Counted from the stretch's first letter, positions 14,620 to 22,469 are shown. The stretch is 64,000 nt of DNA from Weissella confusa (GCA_016466735.1 JAAOED010000004.1:62001-126000), one strand, 5' to 3'. The notes: generated from the letters alone by a model not told the origin. Numbers and translations: made by a program.

Positions 14620-15345
14620 TCAAACCTTTCTCACGTCAGCCAACTTGTTTGTTGAAATCGTGTGCGTCGTATCTTTTGTAATCAGGCGTGACAAGGTAGC
14701 TGCATCGTACTTATTAGATAACCCAGCTAGGTTGTCATTTGAGGTAATCATTGTTGCCTTACCACGTCGTGCATCAGCCAACTCAAATAACATTGCTGAC
14801 ACAGTTTCCTTAGCTTCTGTCTGCGTTTCTTTTCCAAAGTCGTCAAGAATAAGTACGTCAACTTCCTTCATGAAGCGCTCAACGACATTTAGACGTTCAG
14901 CAATCGAGTTATCATTGAATGACTTAAACTTCATATTCCGCCACTCAACCACCGACACGAACATCGTCGTGTACTTGTCTTTCACTACATCAGCAATAGC
15001 TAATGCAAGTGATGTCTTACCGGCACCAGCTTGTCCATACAGGAAAACATTGAACAAACCATTACGAAGTTCCTTTGCAATCTTGTACGCCTTATTCCCA
15101 ATATCACGGGCAACAAGCTCGTTTTGTTGCATTGTCGGATCCCAGTTCGAAAACTGAAACAAACGCTCCTGTGTCTCTCCCCAGAGGCTCATACGTGCAT
15201 ACTTAGTTCGTTCTTGCGCTTGCCATTCGGCAGTGATGCGTTGTGCATCCGCAATTTCTTTCTCTGCCCGTTCTTCGGGCGTCATTGTTTTAACTGATAG
15301 CCCCCGCTTTTTAAGCTCTGCCATCCATTCACTAGTTGATCGCAT
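14620..15345 (-). CDS. DnaC-like helicase loader ATPase
   Basis: A 241-residue AAA+ protein: a coiled N terminus (MRSTSEWMAELKKRGLSVKT), then LYGQAGAGKTSLALAIAD (Walker A), VDVLILDDFGKE (Walker B) and MITSNDNLAGLS (sensor I). This is the DnaC/DnaI type that loads the replicative helicase at the phage origin. Its ATG overlaps the stop of the initiator gene (TAATG), so the pair is translationally coupled. An IstB transposase helper is unlikely given this context. Confidence 0.9.
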   Translation of the reverse strand: MRSTSEWMAELKKRGLSVKTMTPEERAEKEIADAQRITAEWQAQERTKYARMSLWGETQERLFQFSNWDPTMQQNELVARDIGNKAYKIAKELRNGLFNVFLYGQAGAGKTSLALAIADVVKDKYTTMFVSVVEWRNMKFKSFNDNSIAERLNVVERFMKEVDVLILDDFGKETQTEAKETVSAMLFELADARRGKATMITSNDNLAGLSNKYDAATLSRLITKDTTHTISTNKLADVRKV

Positions 15346-16244
15346 TATTCACCTTCCAGTTCTCGCATGTTGTCCAGCATCCACTGTGGAACGTTTGCGT
15401 TATCCGACTGCTTATCTCCGGCTGATTTGCGTTGCTTGAATTTGTTTTCGGTAGCGTCCCATTCAGCAACAGTCTTGACGCCCTGCTTTAACTTCTTTTC
15501 CATTGTTCCTTTAACATAGTTAAACGTCCTTGCGTTAGCGTTCGAAGCTCCTTCAATCGCCTTAGCCAGTACACCAAATTCCATGCCATCATCTTCAACG
15601 TATGCAATAAGTGTTTGTTGTTGCATGGGTGTTAAGTCGGTGGACATAAAACCATTTTCTGCCAGTGAATTCATCAACATTGATGGCAGTGGATTAGCAG
15701 GGAGCGATGACGACGAATCATCTTCTTGTCTTTCCTCTTCTAACCTATCCTTACCTAACCTATCCTTACCTATGCGGACATTTGGTTGCCAGTTGGTTGT
15801 CATTTGGTTGTCATCACTAATATCAACGCTTTCAGCCGTTTTTGGTTGCCAATTGGTTGCCAACCGGCTGTCATCTGGTCGCGAATTGGTTGCCAATTGG
15901 TTGACGTGTTGGTATGCACCAGTTGCATCAAGCACCAGTTGATTCTTCTCTTCTGAATAGATTGTTGGCTTAGACCGGTCTTTTCTAATTTTGTTATTCA
16001 AGTTCCAATCCTTAACAACAGTCACACCGCTATCAAAAGCAATGATGAAACCTTTCGCAATCAATAACCGAAGGTCATCGGTACTTGTACCGTATGCTCG
16101 GCTTAGCATTCGTGCGTTACCAATAAAACCCTCGTCGTCTGCTTCCATTCCAAGGTGGAAATATAACAATTGACTTGACGCTGGCATGTCAACGAACGCA
16201 TCGCTAGTTGTTATTTCCTTTGTAAACATTCTTCGTTGTGCCAT
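15345..16244 (-). CDS. phage replication initiator, DnaD-like
   Basis: A 299-residue protein. Residues 1 to about 90 form a winged-helix-like domain (MAQRRMFTKEITTSDAFVDM, LLYFHLGMEADDEGF). The middle, about 105-175, is a low-complexity linker with repeated TNWQP-type units and a GKDRL repeat. The C-terminal part (TPMQQQTLIAYVEDDGMEFG to NYVKGTMEKKLKQG) fits the DnaD/DnaB2 domain. It would open the origin and recruit the loader encoded next. The linker is coded by the iteron repeats, so the origin is probably inside the gene. Confidence 0.85.
   Translation of the reverse strand: MAQRRMFTKEITTSDAFVDMPASSQLLYFHLGMEADDEGFIGNARMLSRAYGTSTDDLRLLIAKGFIIAFDSGVTVVKDWNLNNKIRKDRSKPTIYSEEKNQLVLDATGAYQHVNQLATNSRPDDSRLATNWQPKTAESVDISDDNQMTTNWQPNVRIGKDRLGKDRLEEERQEDDSSSSLPANPLPSMLMNSLAENGFMSTDLTPMQQQTLIAYVEDDGMEFGVLAKAIEGASNANARTFNYVKGTMEKKLKQGVKTVAEWDATENKFKQRKSAGDKQSDNANVPQWMLDNMRELEGE
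15765..15912. repeat. iteron cluster, putative phage replication origin
   Basis: Inside the initiator gene the plus strand repeats TTGGTTGCCA or close variants: near 15782, 15793, 15804, 15842, 15853, 15885 and 15896, several spaced 11 bases apart. A tandem CCTATCCTTAC repeat lies next to it (about 15746-15770). Iterons within the initiator gene are a known origin design in LAB phages. Confidence 0.65.
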
Positions 16245-16254
16245 ATCTCACCGC

Positions 16255-16749
16255 CTAGAATGGTAGATCATCTTCGTTGAATGAAGTTACATCGTTACCG
16301 TACATTTGATTAGGTGTGAATCCACCTTGTTGTGGTTGCTGACCATTCGATGGACCTTGTGCTGGCGCAGAATTGAAACCACCTTGTGCCTGATTGCCGC
16401 CGCTTTGGTTTCGTCGCTGCTCACTTTCTGACCTGCTTTCTAGCAATGAGAAGTTATCAACAACAACTTCCGTTACATAAACACGTTGGCCTTGTTGGTT
16501 CTCGTAGTTACGAGTTTGCAAGCGACCTTCAACCGCTACCAACGACCCCTTAGAAGTGAAGTTGGCAAAGTTTTCAGCTGACTTACGCCAAACAACCCCA
16601 TTAATGAAGTCCGTCTCACGCTCACCGTTTGAGTTAGTGAATTGACGGTTAACAGCAAGCGTAAATGAACCAGCTGCTGCACCTGACGTTGTGTATCGCA
16701 ACTCAACGTCCTTGGTTAGTCGTCCTACTAATACGACGCGATTTATCAT
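16255..16749 (-). CDS. ssb: single-stranded DNA-binding protein
   Basis: A 164-residue SSB. The OB fold covers about residues 1-105 ([54 protein letters not shown]). A Gln/Gly/Asn-rich linker follows, and the C-terminal tip EDDLPF is the standard protein-docking motif. It protects single strands during phage replication. Its ATG 16749 with GGAGG lies inside the end of the upstream nuclease gene, a 47-base overlap. The host will have its own ssb elsewhere. Confidence 0.95.
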   Translation of the reverse strand: MINRVVLVGRLTKDVELRYTTSGAAAGSFTLAVNRQFTNSNGERETDFINGVVWRKSAENFANFTSKGSLVAVEGRLQTRNYENQQGQRVYVTEVVVDNFSLLESRSESEQRRNQSGGNQAQGGFNSAPAQGPSNGQQPQQGGFTPNQMYGNDVTSFNEDDLPF

Positions 16750-17425
16750 TGTCTATTTCCTCCATTCGCTTGAACGTCATAATTCCAAGACGTTGCAATG
16801 TTTCAGGGTCTAACTTGATGCCCTTAACGTGATATTTCTGTTCAAATGCTGGCCACCCAATGTTGTGTGCTTCATTGTGGTGAACTCGGCATAATGCAAT
16901 TAGGTTCTTTTCTCTGTGGTCTACCAGATTTCGGTCGTTACCCATTCCAACGGTGTCAATGTGGTGGACATCAGCAGGGCGTCCACACACTACACAGCTT
17001 CGGTGGCTCAACGATGAATACATATAGGCTTCTACATCGTCCATATACGCCAAACCACTCTTAGACATCGGTATGTGGTTCTTAACTGCGTAATCAAGCA
17101 GGTATGAAATAAATTTCCGTGCTGTCGTCATATCTGTATCAGCAAACGAAAAATGTTGATCACCTGTTTCTGCTTCATAATAGAATTTCATCCACCACTT
17201 AGTTTCTTCGGGTGTATATCCTGACCACTTCGCTATCTCACCGATAATTGCATATGCTTTTTTTCGTTGTACACGACTAATACTGCGTTCATCAGCAATG
17301 CTAATAACTGCCTGTGGTCGTTCTTCTGAGGTGTAGAGTGACAACATAGCCAGCTCTTGCGCATCTTCCACCGACATTGTTACTTTATTGCCGCTGATGT
17401 TAGTGATACGCCCCCAAATATCCAT
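16703..17425 (-). CDS. putative HNHc nuclease (phage recombination module)
   Basis: A 240-residue protein. The N-terminal half is a helical domain common in LAB phages ([34 protein letters not shown]). The C-terminal part has [17 protein letters not shown], then [20 protein letters not shown], a zinc-bound HNH/HNHc pattern. Such nucleases sit beside ERF and SSB genes and probably work in replication or recombination. The start overlaps the stop of the ERF gene by one base. Confidence 0.85.
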   Translation of the reverse strand: MDIWGRITNISGNKVTMSVEDAQELAMLSLYTSEERPQAVISIADERSISRVQRKKAYAIIGEIAKWSGYTPEETKWWMKFYYEAETGDQHFSFADTDMTTARKFISYLLDYAVKNHIPMSKSGLAYMDDVEAYMYSSLSHRSCVVCGRPADVHHIDTVGMGNDRNLVDHREKNLIALCRVHHNEAHNIGWPAFEQKYHVKGIKLDPETLQRLGIMTFKRMEEIDNDKSRRISRTTNQGR

Positions 17426-18066
17426 TACTCGATACCAGCGTCGTTCTTAGCAAAGATAGCTGCACCAGCAAGCAATGAAGCCTTGTCTGCTGATAGCTTA
17501 TTGAGTTGAGTATCGTTGTTTTCCTTTGATGTCATACCACCAGTTGCAAATACCTGTTCAATCTTCTCTTTCGGAACTTCCTTCAACACCTCTTTCAGCT
17601 TTGCAATGATTGCCTTGCGAACATTGTCGTGCTTAATTTGTTCCTGCTTTAATGCTGTGATGGTCTCACCATCATCATCATCGTCAGCAACAATTCCGAA
17701 TGCAGCTGCTAGGCTTCCACGTCGTGCATAAGTTGTATTGGCCAACATCTGTTGTGGCGTTGTACCAAACTCAACAGGCAAGCCTTCCACATCGATATAC
17801 TCACCAGATGAGTGGGTAATCGTTGTAACTATTTGCGCCATCCGCTTACCATTTGAATCAATGTCAGTATTGATTGATTGCGTGTAAGCTAGTGGCTCAC
17901 TAGATGACTTAATCGCTAGTCGTACAGCGCTATCAATGTCAGCCAAGTCAGCATACTTGCCAAAGTGACCTGACTTAGTCTTGGTTGGTTGCACCATATT
18001 CAATTGCACTTTCGCCAATGATTCCATCAGTTCAGGTGCTGGGTTATATTCATTTCGTCGCAACAT
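17425..18066 (-). CDS. erf: ERF-family single-strand annealing protein
   Basis: A 213-residue protein with the ERF signature: LMESLAKVQLNM, then PTKTKSGHFGKYADLADIDS, SGEYIDVEGLPVEFGTTPQQ and TYARRGSLAAAFGIVADDDD. ERF proteins anneal complementary strands in phage recombination and genome circularisation, working with SSB, encoded two genes downstream. A Lys/Glu-rich helical tail follows residue 140. Confidence 0.92.
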   Translation of the reverse strand: MLRRNEYNPAPELMESLAKVQLNMVQPTKTKSGHFGKYADLADIDSAVRLAIKSSSEPLAYTQSINTDIDSNGKRMAQIVTTITHSSGEYIDVEGLPVEFGTTPQQMLANTTYARRGSLAAAFGIVADDDDDGETITALKQEQIKHDNVRKAIIAKLKEVLKEVPKEKIEQVFATGGMTSKENNDTQLNKLSADKASLLAGAAIFAKNDAGIE

Positions 18067-18067
18067 T

Positions 18068-18250
18068 TCAATCCTCCGCTATTACCCGATGCCCAACTAA
18101 TTCCATATAGGCCTTGAGCTTTTCTTTTTCATCTGGAACAAATCCTTCATCTGTGTCCCAACCTTCTGTACCTTGGGCTACTTCTTCGCCTTCAAAATCT
18201 TCTCCCCAAGGTATTTCATCATCATGTGGATCAAGTAGTTCATCAAACAT
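18068..18250 (-). CDS. acidic hypothetical protein
   Basis: A 60-residue, very acidic protein (MFDELLDPHDDEIPWGEDFE..., ending VGHRVIAED). Its ATG overlaps the end of the upstream microgene, and its stop is one base before the ERF start. Such acidic small proteins beside recombinases could be DNA mimics or inhibitors of host nucleases, but this is only a guess from charge and place. Confidence 0.6.
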   Translation of the reverse strand: MFDELLDPHDDEIPWGEDFEGEEVAQGTEGWDTDEGFVPDEKEKLKAYMELVGHRVIAED

Positions 18251-18386
18251 GGTCAGCCACCCAATTCAAAACATCGGCAACGCCCGTTTCAAACTCCGAA
18301 ACAGTACCGTCATTGTTACACCGCTGTTCTGCCTTGAAGGCTCGATTCATACGTTTTTGAGCTTCTAATCGCAATTCGTGTTTCAT
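18243..18386 (-). CDS. 47-residue hypothetical protein
   Basis: The frame starts at ATG 18386 after a strong AAGGAGG and ends with TGA at 18243, overlapping the next gene by eight bases. The protein (MKHELRLEAQKRMNRAFKAE..., ending DVLNWVADHV) is helical with one Cys. No family is recognised. Good ribosome site and coupling support expression. Confidence 0.65.
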   Translation of the reverse strand: MKHELRLEAQKRMNRAFKAEQRCNNDGTVSEFETGVADVLNWVADHV

Positions 18387-18448
18387 TTCATACCTCCTTG
18401 TGGTACTCTGGAGGAGTAAATCGTCCTAAACAGATTTACCCCTTTTCG

Positions 18449-18478
18449 CGCTTAACGGTTGCAGCCGTTAGGCGTTTT
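18449..18478 (+). terminator. plus-strand terminator-like hairpin
   Basis: CGCTTAACGG and CCGTTAGGCG pair (10 bp, one G-U; 6-base loop), followed by TTTTCTTTTT on the plus strand. No plus-strand gene lies before it. It overlaps the stop codon of the minus-strand HTH gene. It is the second such antisense-facing hairpin in this prophage. Confidence 0.45.
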
Positions 18479-18782
18479 CTTTTTGGTAACGTCCACGATA
18501 ACGAAGCGATGACAGCGTCACCTTAGACACTCCAATAGCTGATGCAATTTCACTTGATGATTTACCTGCGTCTCGCATCTTCTTGAACACTTGGTACCGA
18601 CTTTCGTACTCATCTCTCTTCACCTGATTTTCACCAGGCGCTACCCAAGTAGTACGGTGTTCCAAACGACCGTTATGTTGCAGAATGCGCTTACGCTCTG
18701 CTTCGATGTCAAACTCCTTAGCTGGTGCAAAGCTGTAATGCAACTTCGCAACACCAGTTGATCCAATATCATAATCCGCCAT
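18468..18782 (-). CDS. helix-turn-helix protein
   Basis: A 104-residue protein starting MADYDIGSTGVAKLHYSFAP. The C-terminal 35 residues, MRDAGKSSSEIASAIGVSKVTLSSLRYRGR, form a clear helix-turn-helix. I chose ATG 18782, which has GGAGG six bases upstream; the frame stays open to 18851. It overlaps the end of the upstream gene by 14 bases. It is probably an early regulator or DNA-binding accessory; target unknown. Confidence 0.7.
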   Translation of the reverse strand: MADYDIGSTGVAKLHYSFAPAKEFDIEAERKRILQHNGRLEHRTTWVAPGENQVKRDEYESRYQVFKKMRDAGKSSSEIASAIGVSKVTLSSLRYRGRYQKENA

Positions 18783-19035
18783 GATCGTCCTCCAATATTT
18801 GTTTTGTGACTTCAATAAGATGGTGCTTCTCTGACAAAAGACGATGTACATTCATCGCCAACCAAGGCGGCATTAAGATGCCAGAAAACTTTGCTTCACG
18901 CATCATGTTCAACGAATTCTCGCTAGTTCCTAATTGTTCAGCCAACTCTTTGTCGAATAAGTTTTCGACACCTTGAACGATGAAGATTGAAAACAATTGT
19001 TTCGGTGAAATCATCACCGGAGTAAACTCATCCAT
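18769..19035 (-). CDS. hypothetical protein with HTH-like segment
   Basis: An 88-residue protein starting MDEFTPVMISPKQLFSIFIV and ending LEDDHGGL. The part FDKELAEQLGTSENSLNMMR looks like a helix-turn-helix. ATG 19035 has AAAGGAA before it; the frame is open to 19095 without a better site. It is an early phage gene of unknown role. Confidence 0.6.
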   Translation of the reverse strand: MDEFTPVMISPKQLFSIFIVQGVENLFDKELAEQLGTSENSLNMMREAKFSGILMPPWLAMNVHRLLSEKHHLIEVTKQILEDDHGGL

Positions 19036-19166
19036 TTCCATTCCTTTCTGGGTCGCACACCCCAAGACACACACCAACATGTTGTTAAGAGACAAACAGT
19101 AAGAGAAAAAATATTACATGTAAGTGGTTGATGTGCATCTGGCGATGCGCGACCCATATTCAATTG

Positions 19167-19325
19167 TTAGCGACGTGGCAATGCGTCAGCGTCACCAGTG
19201 ATCAGGTAATAGATTGTTGGGCCCAATCGCTTGAACCAAACAAACTTAATCAGCTCAAACATGTTGTAGGCAACAATCATCAACGCAAACCCGCCGAACG
19301 CCGCCCAAAGTGCAATGTATAACAT
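19167..19325 (-). CDS. 52-residue membrane microprotein
   Basis: The frame runs from ATG 19325 (GGAGG seven bases upstream) to TAA at 19167. The protein begins MLYIALWAAFGGFALMIVAY, one membrane segment, followed by a basic turn (KFVWFKRLG) and a polar tail ending ADALPRR. Its start lies beside the stop of another small membrane protein. Function unknown; early phage membrane peptides can modify host envelope functions. Confidence 0.65.
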   Translation of the reverse strand: MLYIALWAAFGGFALMIVAYNMFELIKFVWFKRLGPTIYYLITGDADALPRR

Positions 19326-19327
19326 CG

Positions 19328-19501
19328 TCAATCCTCCATATACTTGTTCTTGGCTTGTGTGTTGGTGTAAGCCTCAATCTGCTTCTTGTATCGTGGCTTG
19401 ACCGGTGCATATGCTCCCAGCTTGCCGACGAAGTACAACGCAACACCTGCAATCGCAACCCAGCTCAACACCAAGCCGATTCCCATCAATAAGTTAGTCA
19501 T
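19328..19501 (-). CDS. 57-residue membrane microprotein
   Basis: The frame runs from ATG 19501, overlapping the upstream stop, to TGA at 19328. The protein begins MTNLLMGIGLVLSWVAIAGV, continues ALYFVGKL, and ends in a charged cytoplasmic tail (PRYKKQIEAYTNTQAKNKY). A single membrane anchor is predicted. It pairs with the next membrane microprotein, two bases apart. No family is recognised. Confidence 0.65.
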   Translation of the reverse strand: MTNLLMGIGLVLSWVAIAGVALYFVGKLGAYAPVKPRYKKQIEAYTNTQAKNKYMED

Positions 19502-19787
19502 CTGTATATTTGCCTCCGTATTGCACGTCTGCTAACCCTTCGTACACACGTCCAGTGTAGAAAGCCGATAAGAAACCTCGCCAATCATCTAGCGGTACTG
19601 ACCACACTTCACCAACCTTACGTACTGGCCAATCAGGACGACTCCCGTAGAACTTTTGAATGGTCAACCACTGACGTTGCATGTACAGTTCAATATCTTC
19701 ACGCGTCATAATCTGTGGCCAACCATTGCGTTGATACTCAGCCTTGCGTGCTTGCTGGTCTTCAGTCATTTGAAACTTAGTTGCCAT
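19494..19787 (-). CDS. hypothetical early phage protein
   Basis: A 97-residue protein starting MATKFQMTEDQQARKAEYQR and ending DVQYGGKYTDD. The part ELYMQRQWLTIQKFYGSRPDWPVRKVGEVWSVPLDDWRGFL reads like an excisionase/MerR-type winged helix, so a DNA-binding role is possible. ATG 19787 has AAGGAG six bases upstream. It overlaps the end of the Xre gene by 11 bases. Confidence 0.6.
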   Translation of the reverse strand: MATKFQMTEDQQARKAEYQRNGWPQIMTREDIELYMQRQWLTIQKFYGSRPDWPVRKVGEVWSVPLDDWRGFLSAFYTGRVYEGLADVQYGGKYTDD

Positions 19788-20016
19788 TTTTTTCTCCTTG
19801 TTCTTTATTGTCCCAATCAATCTTCTTTAATTCGTTCAAATCTAAATCTAACGCGATAGCCACTTTAACCATCGCAGGTAAAGTTAACCTATTTCGTTTT
19901 CCGTTCGATACGTCATATAACGCTGCGATAGATACACCCGTTACATGGGCCAACCAATATCGGGTCTTATTACCCTTTAAACTCAGGCCATCATTGATTA
20001 AATCTGCTAGTGACAT
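19777..20016 (-). CDS. Xre-family HTH regulator
   Basis: A 79-residue protein with one Xre-type helix-turn-helix over about residues 15-60 (TRYWLAHVTGVSIAALYDVSNGK, then LTLPAMVKVAIALDLDLNEL). It starts MSLADLINDGLSLKGNK. It is the first minus-strand gene after the isolated plus-strand gene at 20143-20448, so it probably starts a transcript. It may control early genes. Confidence 0.8.
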   Translation of the reverse strand: MSLADLINDGLSLKGNKTRYWLAHVTGVSIAALYDVSNGKRNRLTLPAMVKVAIALDLDLNELKKIDWDNKEQGEKNGN

Positions 20017-20032
20017 ATTGCTAACTCTCCGT

Positions 20033-20060
20033 TTGGTTTATTTCCTTTTTCTGCTATAAT
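20033..20060 (+). promoter_or_regulatory. sigma-A-like promoter of the plus-strand gene
   Basis: TTGGTT at 20033 and a perfect TATAAT at 20055 are separated by 16 bases. The start codon of the plus-strand gene is about 80 bases downstream. No minus-strand gene is served by it. Confidence 0.6.
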
Positions 20061-20142
20061 TATTTGTGGAAACGTTTTTGAATCCGATTTTCCAAAGGTT
20101 CATTTGCTTTCCATAAATTCAAATGAAAGAAGGTATTCAAAT

Positions 20143-20448
20143 ATGAATATCAAAGCCGATTTTTCAGGCTTAGAACGTCTACAACAAAACCTTGAAAAAG
20201 TAAGTAACCCTACTACTCTTAATCAAGATGATTTGTTTCCTGATGACTGGATCCAAGAATATACCAACTTGAACAATTGGCATGAATTCGCTTCATCGGC
20301 GCCATGGGAAGGTGATTTCGATGATGAAAGCGTTTCTGCTTTGCGTGACTCATACGTATCAGAAAATTCAAACTTCTCCGATTGGGAAGAAATGATCACA
20401 ACAGCCGCTACCGACTCTCTGAAACGTTCCTTGTTCCAAGGACTGTAA
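20143..20448 (+). CDS. isolated plus-strand prophage gene, unknown function
   Basis: A 101-residue acidic protein (MNIKADFSGLERLQQNLEKV..., ending DSLKRSLFQGL) with aromatic motifs YTNLNNWHEFASSAPW and SENSNFSDWEEM. I chose ATG 20143, which has GAAGG upstream; the frame opens at 20104. It has its own promoter and terminator and lies against the direction of its neighbours. This is the usual layout of a 'moron' expressed in the lysogen. No family is recognised; immunity, anti-defence or antitoxin-like roles are possible but unproven. Confidence 0.7.
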   Translation: MNIKADFSGLERLQQNLEKVSNPTTLNQDDLFPDDWIQEYTNLNNWHEFASSAPWEGDFDDESVSALRDSYVSENSNFSDWEEMITTAATDSLKRSLFQGL

Positions 20449-20463
20449 CTTTCAAATCATTAA

Positions 20464-20497
20464 TTGACTCAACTTTCTTGGTTGGGTCTTTTTTTGT
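20464..20497 (+). terminator. terminator of the isolated plus-strand gene
   Basis: GACTCAAC and GTTGGGTC pair (8 bp, one G-U) followed by TTTTTTT on the plus strand, just after the gene. It keeps this transcript from running into the antirepressor gene. Confidence 0.75.
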
Positions 20498-20535
20498 AAC
20501 CTTTACGGCTACAGTCAAATTTTTATTAGCCATTT

Positions 20536-21288
20536 CTACACCTCCAGTAAAGCCTTAGTTTCACCAAGAAACTTGTTAATGAAATATTGTTGACCCTTGC
20601 CGGTCACCTTTGGCGTCTTAGTAGTCACGTTCACACCATTAGAGTTGATGTGGTTGTGTTCCTTAATCTCAAACAAGCCAAGCTCCATGCTCTTCTGTGT
20701 TGGCATGTTCCGGTCTGAACCTTGTCGCTTAACCAGATAACCGTTTTCACGGAGATAACCGAACAAACGGTTCTGTCCCATATCTACGCCGTTTTGCTTA
20801 AGCAGCTTTGCCAACTCACCAATCAGAATTGATGACTGACTAGCTGATACCGCGTCAGCAAACAACGCCTTGGGAGTCATCTCTGCGATGATCTTGTCCT
20901 TGTGGTCTAACATCAGTTGAGCTGACTTCAAGCCCATTGCCATTTGAATACGTGGGTCTGACATCAACGCCTTGTGTTCTTTTTCAACTGCGATGAAGTA
21001 GTCTCGAATTTCTTGGCTCTTAGCTGTCTTAGACATCATCGCTACATTCTTAGCCATATCTGTTGTTAAGTTGAAATCGTTAAGATACTGCACACTTCCG
21101 TTTCCACCTTTAACAGGTGTACCTCCAGGTACGCCCGTCCAATCAGTACCTTCAACATACATATCTTGGTATTGACTGAACCAAGTACTGAATCGCTTTA
21201 CAACTCCTAGCACCTTATACAATTCACGAGCGCTAACCCGTTGCTCACCTTCTTGGTTCGTTTGAAGCTTAATCAATTCGTTTGTCAT
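20536..21288 (-). CDS. ant: phage antirepressor, AntA/AntB plus KilAC domains
   Basis: A 250-residue protein. The N-terminal AntA/AntB-like domain spans about 1-100 (RVSARELYKVLGVVKRFSTWF, then LNDFNLTTDMAKNVAMMSKT and EIRDYFIAVE). The C-terminal part (ILIGELAKLLKQNGVDMGQN, then LFGYLRENGYLVK) is the KilAC/ANT domain. I use ATG 21288 with AAGGAG upstream, as the frame before it has no ribosome site. Such proteins counter the CI repressor or control early genes. Confidence 0.88.
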   Translation of the reverse strand: MTNELIKLQTNQEGEQRVSARELYKVLGVVKRFSTWFSQYQDMYVEGTDWTGVPGGTPVKGGNGSVQYLNDFNLTTDMAKNVAMMSKTAKSQEIRDYFIAVEKEHKALMSDPRIQMAMGLKSAQLMLDHKDKIIAEMTPKALFADAVSASQSSILIGELAKLLKQNGVDMGQNRLFGYLRENGYLVKRQGSDRNMPTQKSMELGLFEIKEHNHINSNGVNVTTKTPKVTGKGQQYFINKFLGETKALLEV

Positions 21289-21322
21289 GTTGTTCTCCTT
21301 ATTCTGGTAAATGTCCATCTTC

Positions 21323-21505
21323 CTATACTTCAATTTCGAGATTGTCAAATGCGAATTCCAGCATTTTTTCAGTCAACACTCGCATTGATAATCCTGTTGA
21401 TGATGATAAGTTCTTCAACTTAGAGTGATAGTTAGAACCAATGAACACAGGCTTGTAACCTGATTCTCGACGGTTATCTGCTTGTAAAACTAATTTCTCT
21501 GTCAT
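21323..21505 (-). CDS. small ribbon-helix-helix-like protein
   Basis: A 60-residue protein (MTEKLVLQADNRRESGYKPV) with the part HSKLKNLSSSTGLSMRVLTE, which has the spacing of CopG/Arc-type strand-helix-helix DNA-binding proteins. It sits between the Cro-like and antirepressor genes. AAGGAG precedes the ATG. The fold is a guess from pattern. Confidence 0.55.
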   Translation of the reverse strand: MTEKLVLQADNRRESGYKPVFIGSNYHSKLKNLSSSTGLSMRVLTEKMLEFAFDNLEIEV

Positions 21506-21517
21506 GTTTATTTCTCC

Positions 21518-21745
21518 TTATAAGTCTGTGATGTTGAACAGTGTGAAAATCTTCTTGCGAATTGCCTTAGACTTGGGTGAATTCTCACCATTGATTGCGC
21601 GATTAGTTTGAGCAGTTCCCTCATTGATCATTTCAGCAAGTTCCCATTGCTTCATATCGTTGCGCTCCCACATTTCGTCCTTGATGCGCTTCTTAACCTT
21701 GCGCTTTAGCGCCTCTTCTTGTTCTTCAATTGTTGTTGCTGTCAT
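21518..21745 (-). CDS. Cro-like HTH protein
   Basis: A 75-residue protein with a helix-turn-helix of Xre/Cro type (MKQWELAEMINEGTAQTNRAI, about residues 31-51) after a charged N-terminal helix. It is the first gene of the leftward lytic region, where Cro would be expected. The leftward promoter near 22.7 kb and any promoter in 21746-21834 could both drive it. A GGAGG precedes the ATG. Confidence 0.75.
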   Translation of the reverse strand: MTATTIEEQEEALKRKVKKRIKDEMWERNDMKQWELAEMINEGTAQTNRAINGENSPKSKAIRKKIFTLFNITDL

Positions 21746-21834
21746 GTCGCAACCTCCTTTGTTTTTTTGTGATAATATTCAATATGCAAGCGTCATTAAC
21801 TTGCCCTACATATAATGAAAGGAGCCATTAAAAA

Positions 21835-22461
21835 ATGACCGATAATAATCCAGCACTTGTTGCCGATAACATAAATCCTTTTGCAGGGTTATCAACAGTT
21901 AACATTGTTCAAAGTATTCCGAATTTATCTGAGCAAACAGCTTATGTAGCAGCCGTAAGTAAGCAGGTTGCGATGCTTACGAAGCAAACTAATCTTCGTC
22001 AATTAGAGATGATTCAACGGTTCTTGAAAAAAATAATGGAAGATTTCAAACGTTTGTTGCAAAACTGTCTGCCAAAGTATCAGGGACTACTTGTTTCTAA
22101 CGTTCAGCCTATTGATTTCTCGCTTATAAACTTGCATTTCAATTGGATTGTTCCAGGAACGTGGATTGATGATGCACTCGATGAACCAGAAACATATGAC
22201 CAGATGATGAATCGTATTGTTCTTTCTAGAGTTAATGGAAACAATCATCAAGAAGCGTCTTATTTCGATTATGATGCTTCTGAAGATGGATATAGCTCCA
22301 TAAAAAGCAAGAATTTCCTTTATAAATTGATACATCTTTACACTCCTATCGAATACATGAAATCAATATCTCAAGAATATGTTTTCGCATTTTATGGTTA
22401 TGTGATTTCCTCTGTAGCGTCATGGTTTTTCAAAATTATCTATCATTTGTTTTTTGGATAG
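21835..22461 (+). CDS. unknown plus-strand protein with C-terminal membrane anchor
   Basis: A 208-residue protein lying between the Cro-like and CI-like genes. Residues 1-110 are mainly helical (SIPNLSEQTAYVAAVSKQVA, RQLEMIQRFLKKIMEDFKRL). The last ~30 residues are hydrophobic (YVISSVASWFFKIIYHLFFG), so it probably sits in the membrane by its tail. AAAGGAG precedes the ATG and a TATAAT-like -10 lies nearby. It has its own terminator. No family is recognised; place and topology suggest a lysogeny-expressed exclusion or abortive infection protein. Confidence 0.7.
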   Translation: MTDNNPALVADNINPFAGLSTVNIVQSIPNLSEQTAYVAAVSKQVAMLTKQTNLRQLEMIQRFLKKIMEDFKRLLQNCLPKYQGLLVSNVQPIDFSLINLHFNWIVPGTWIDDALDEPETYDQMMNRIVLSRVNGNNHQEASYFDYDASEDGYSSIKSKNFLYKLIHLYTPIEYMKSISQEYVFAFYGYVISSVASWFFKIIYHLFFG

Positions 22462-22469
22462 ATATCGTG

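Noticed and set aside
14620..15345. IstB transposase helper (insertion sequence)
   Set aside because: The ATPase is coupled to a DnaD-like initiator and other phage replication genes. No transposase or inverted ends nearby.
15765..15912. CRISPR-like array from the TTGGTTGCCA repeats
   Set aside because: Repeats are too short and the spacing too small. They lie inside a replication initiator gene and fit iterons.
22087..22335. 82-codon minus-strand frame between the leftward promoter and cro
   Set aside because: It lies opposite the better supported plus-strand gene and has no Shine-Dalgarno. Its hydrophobic, Ile-rich product looks like an antisense artefact.
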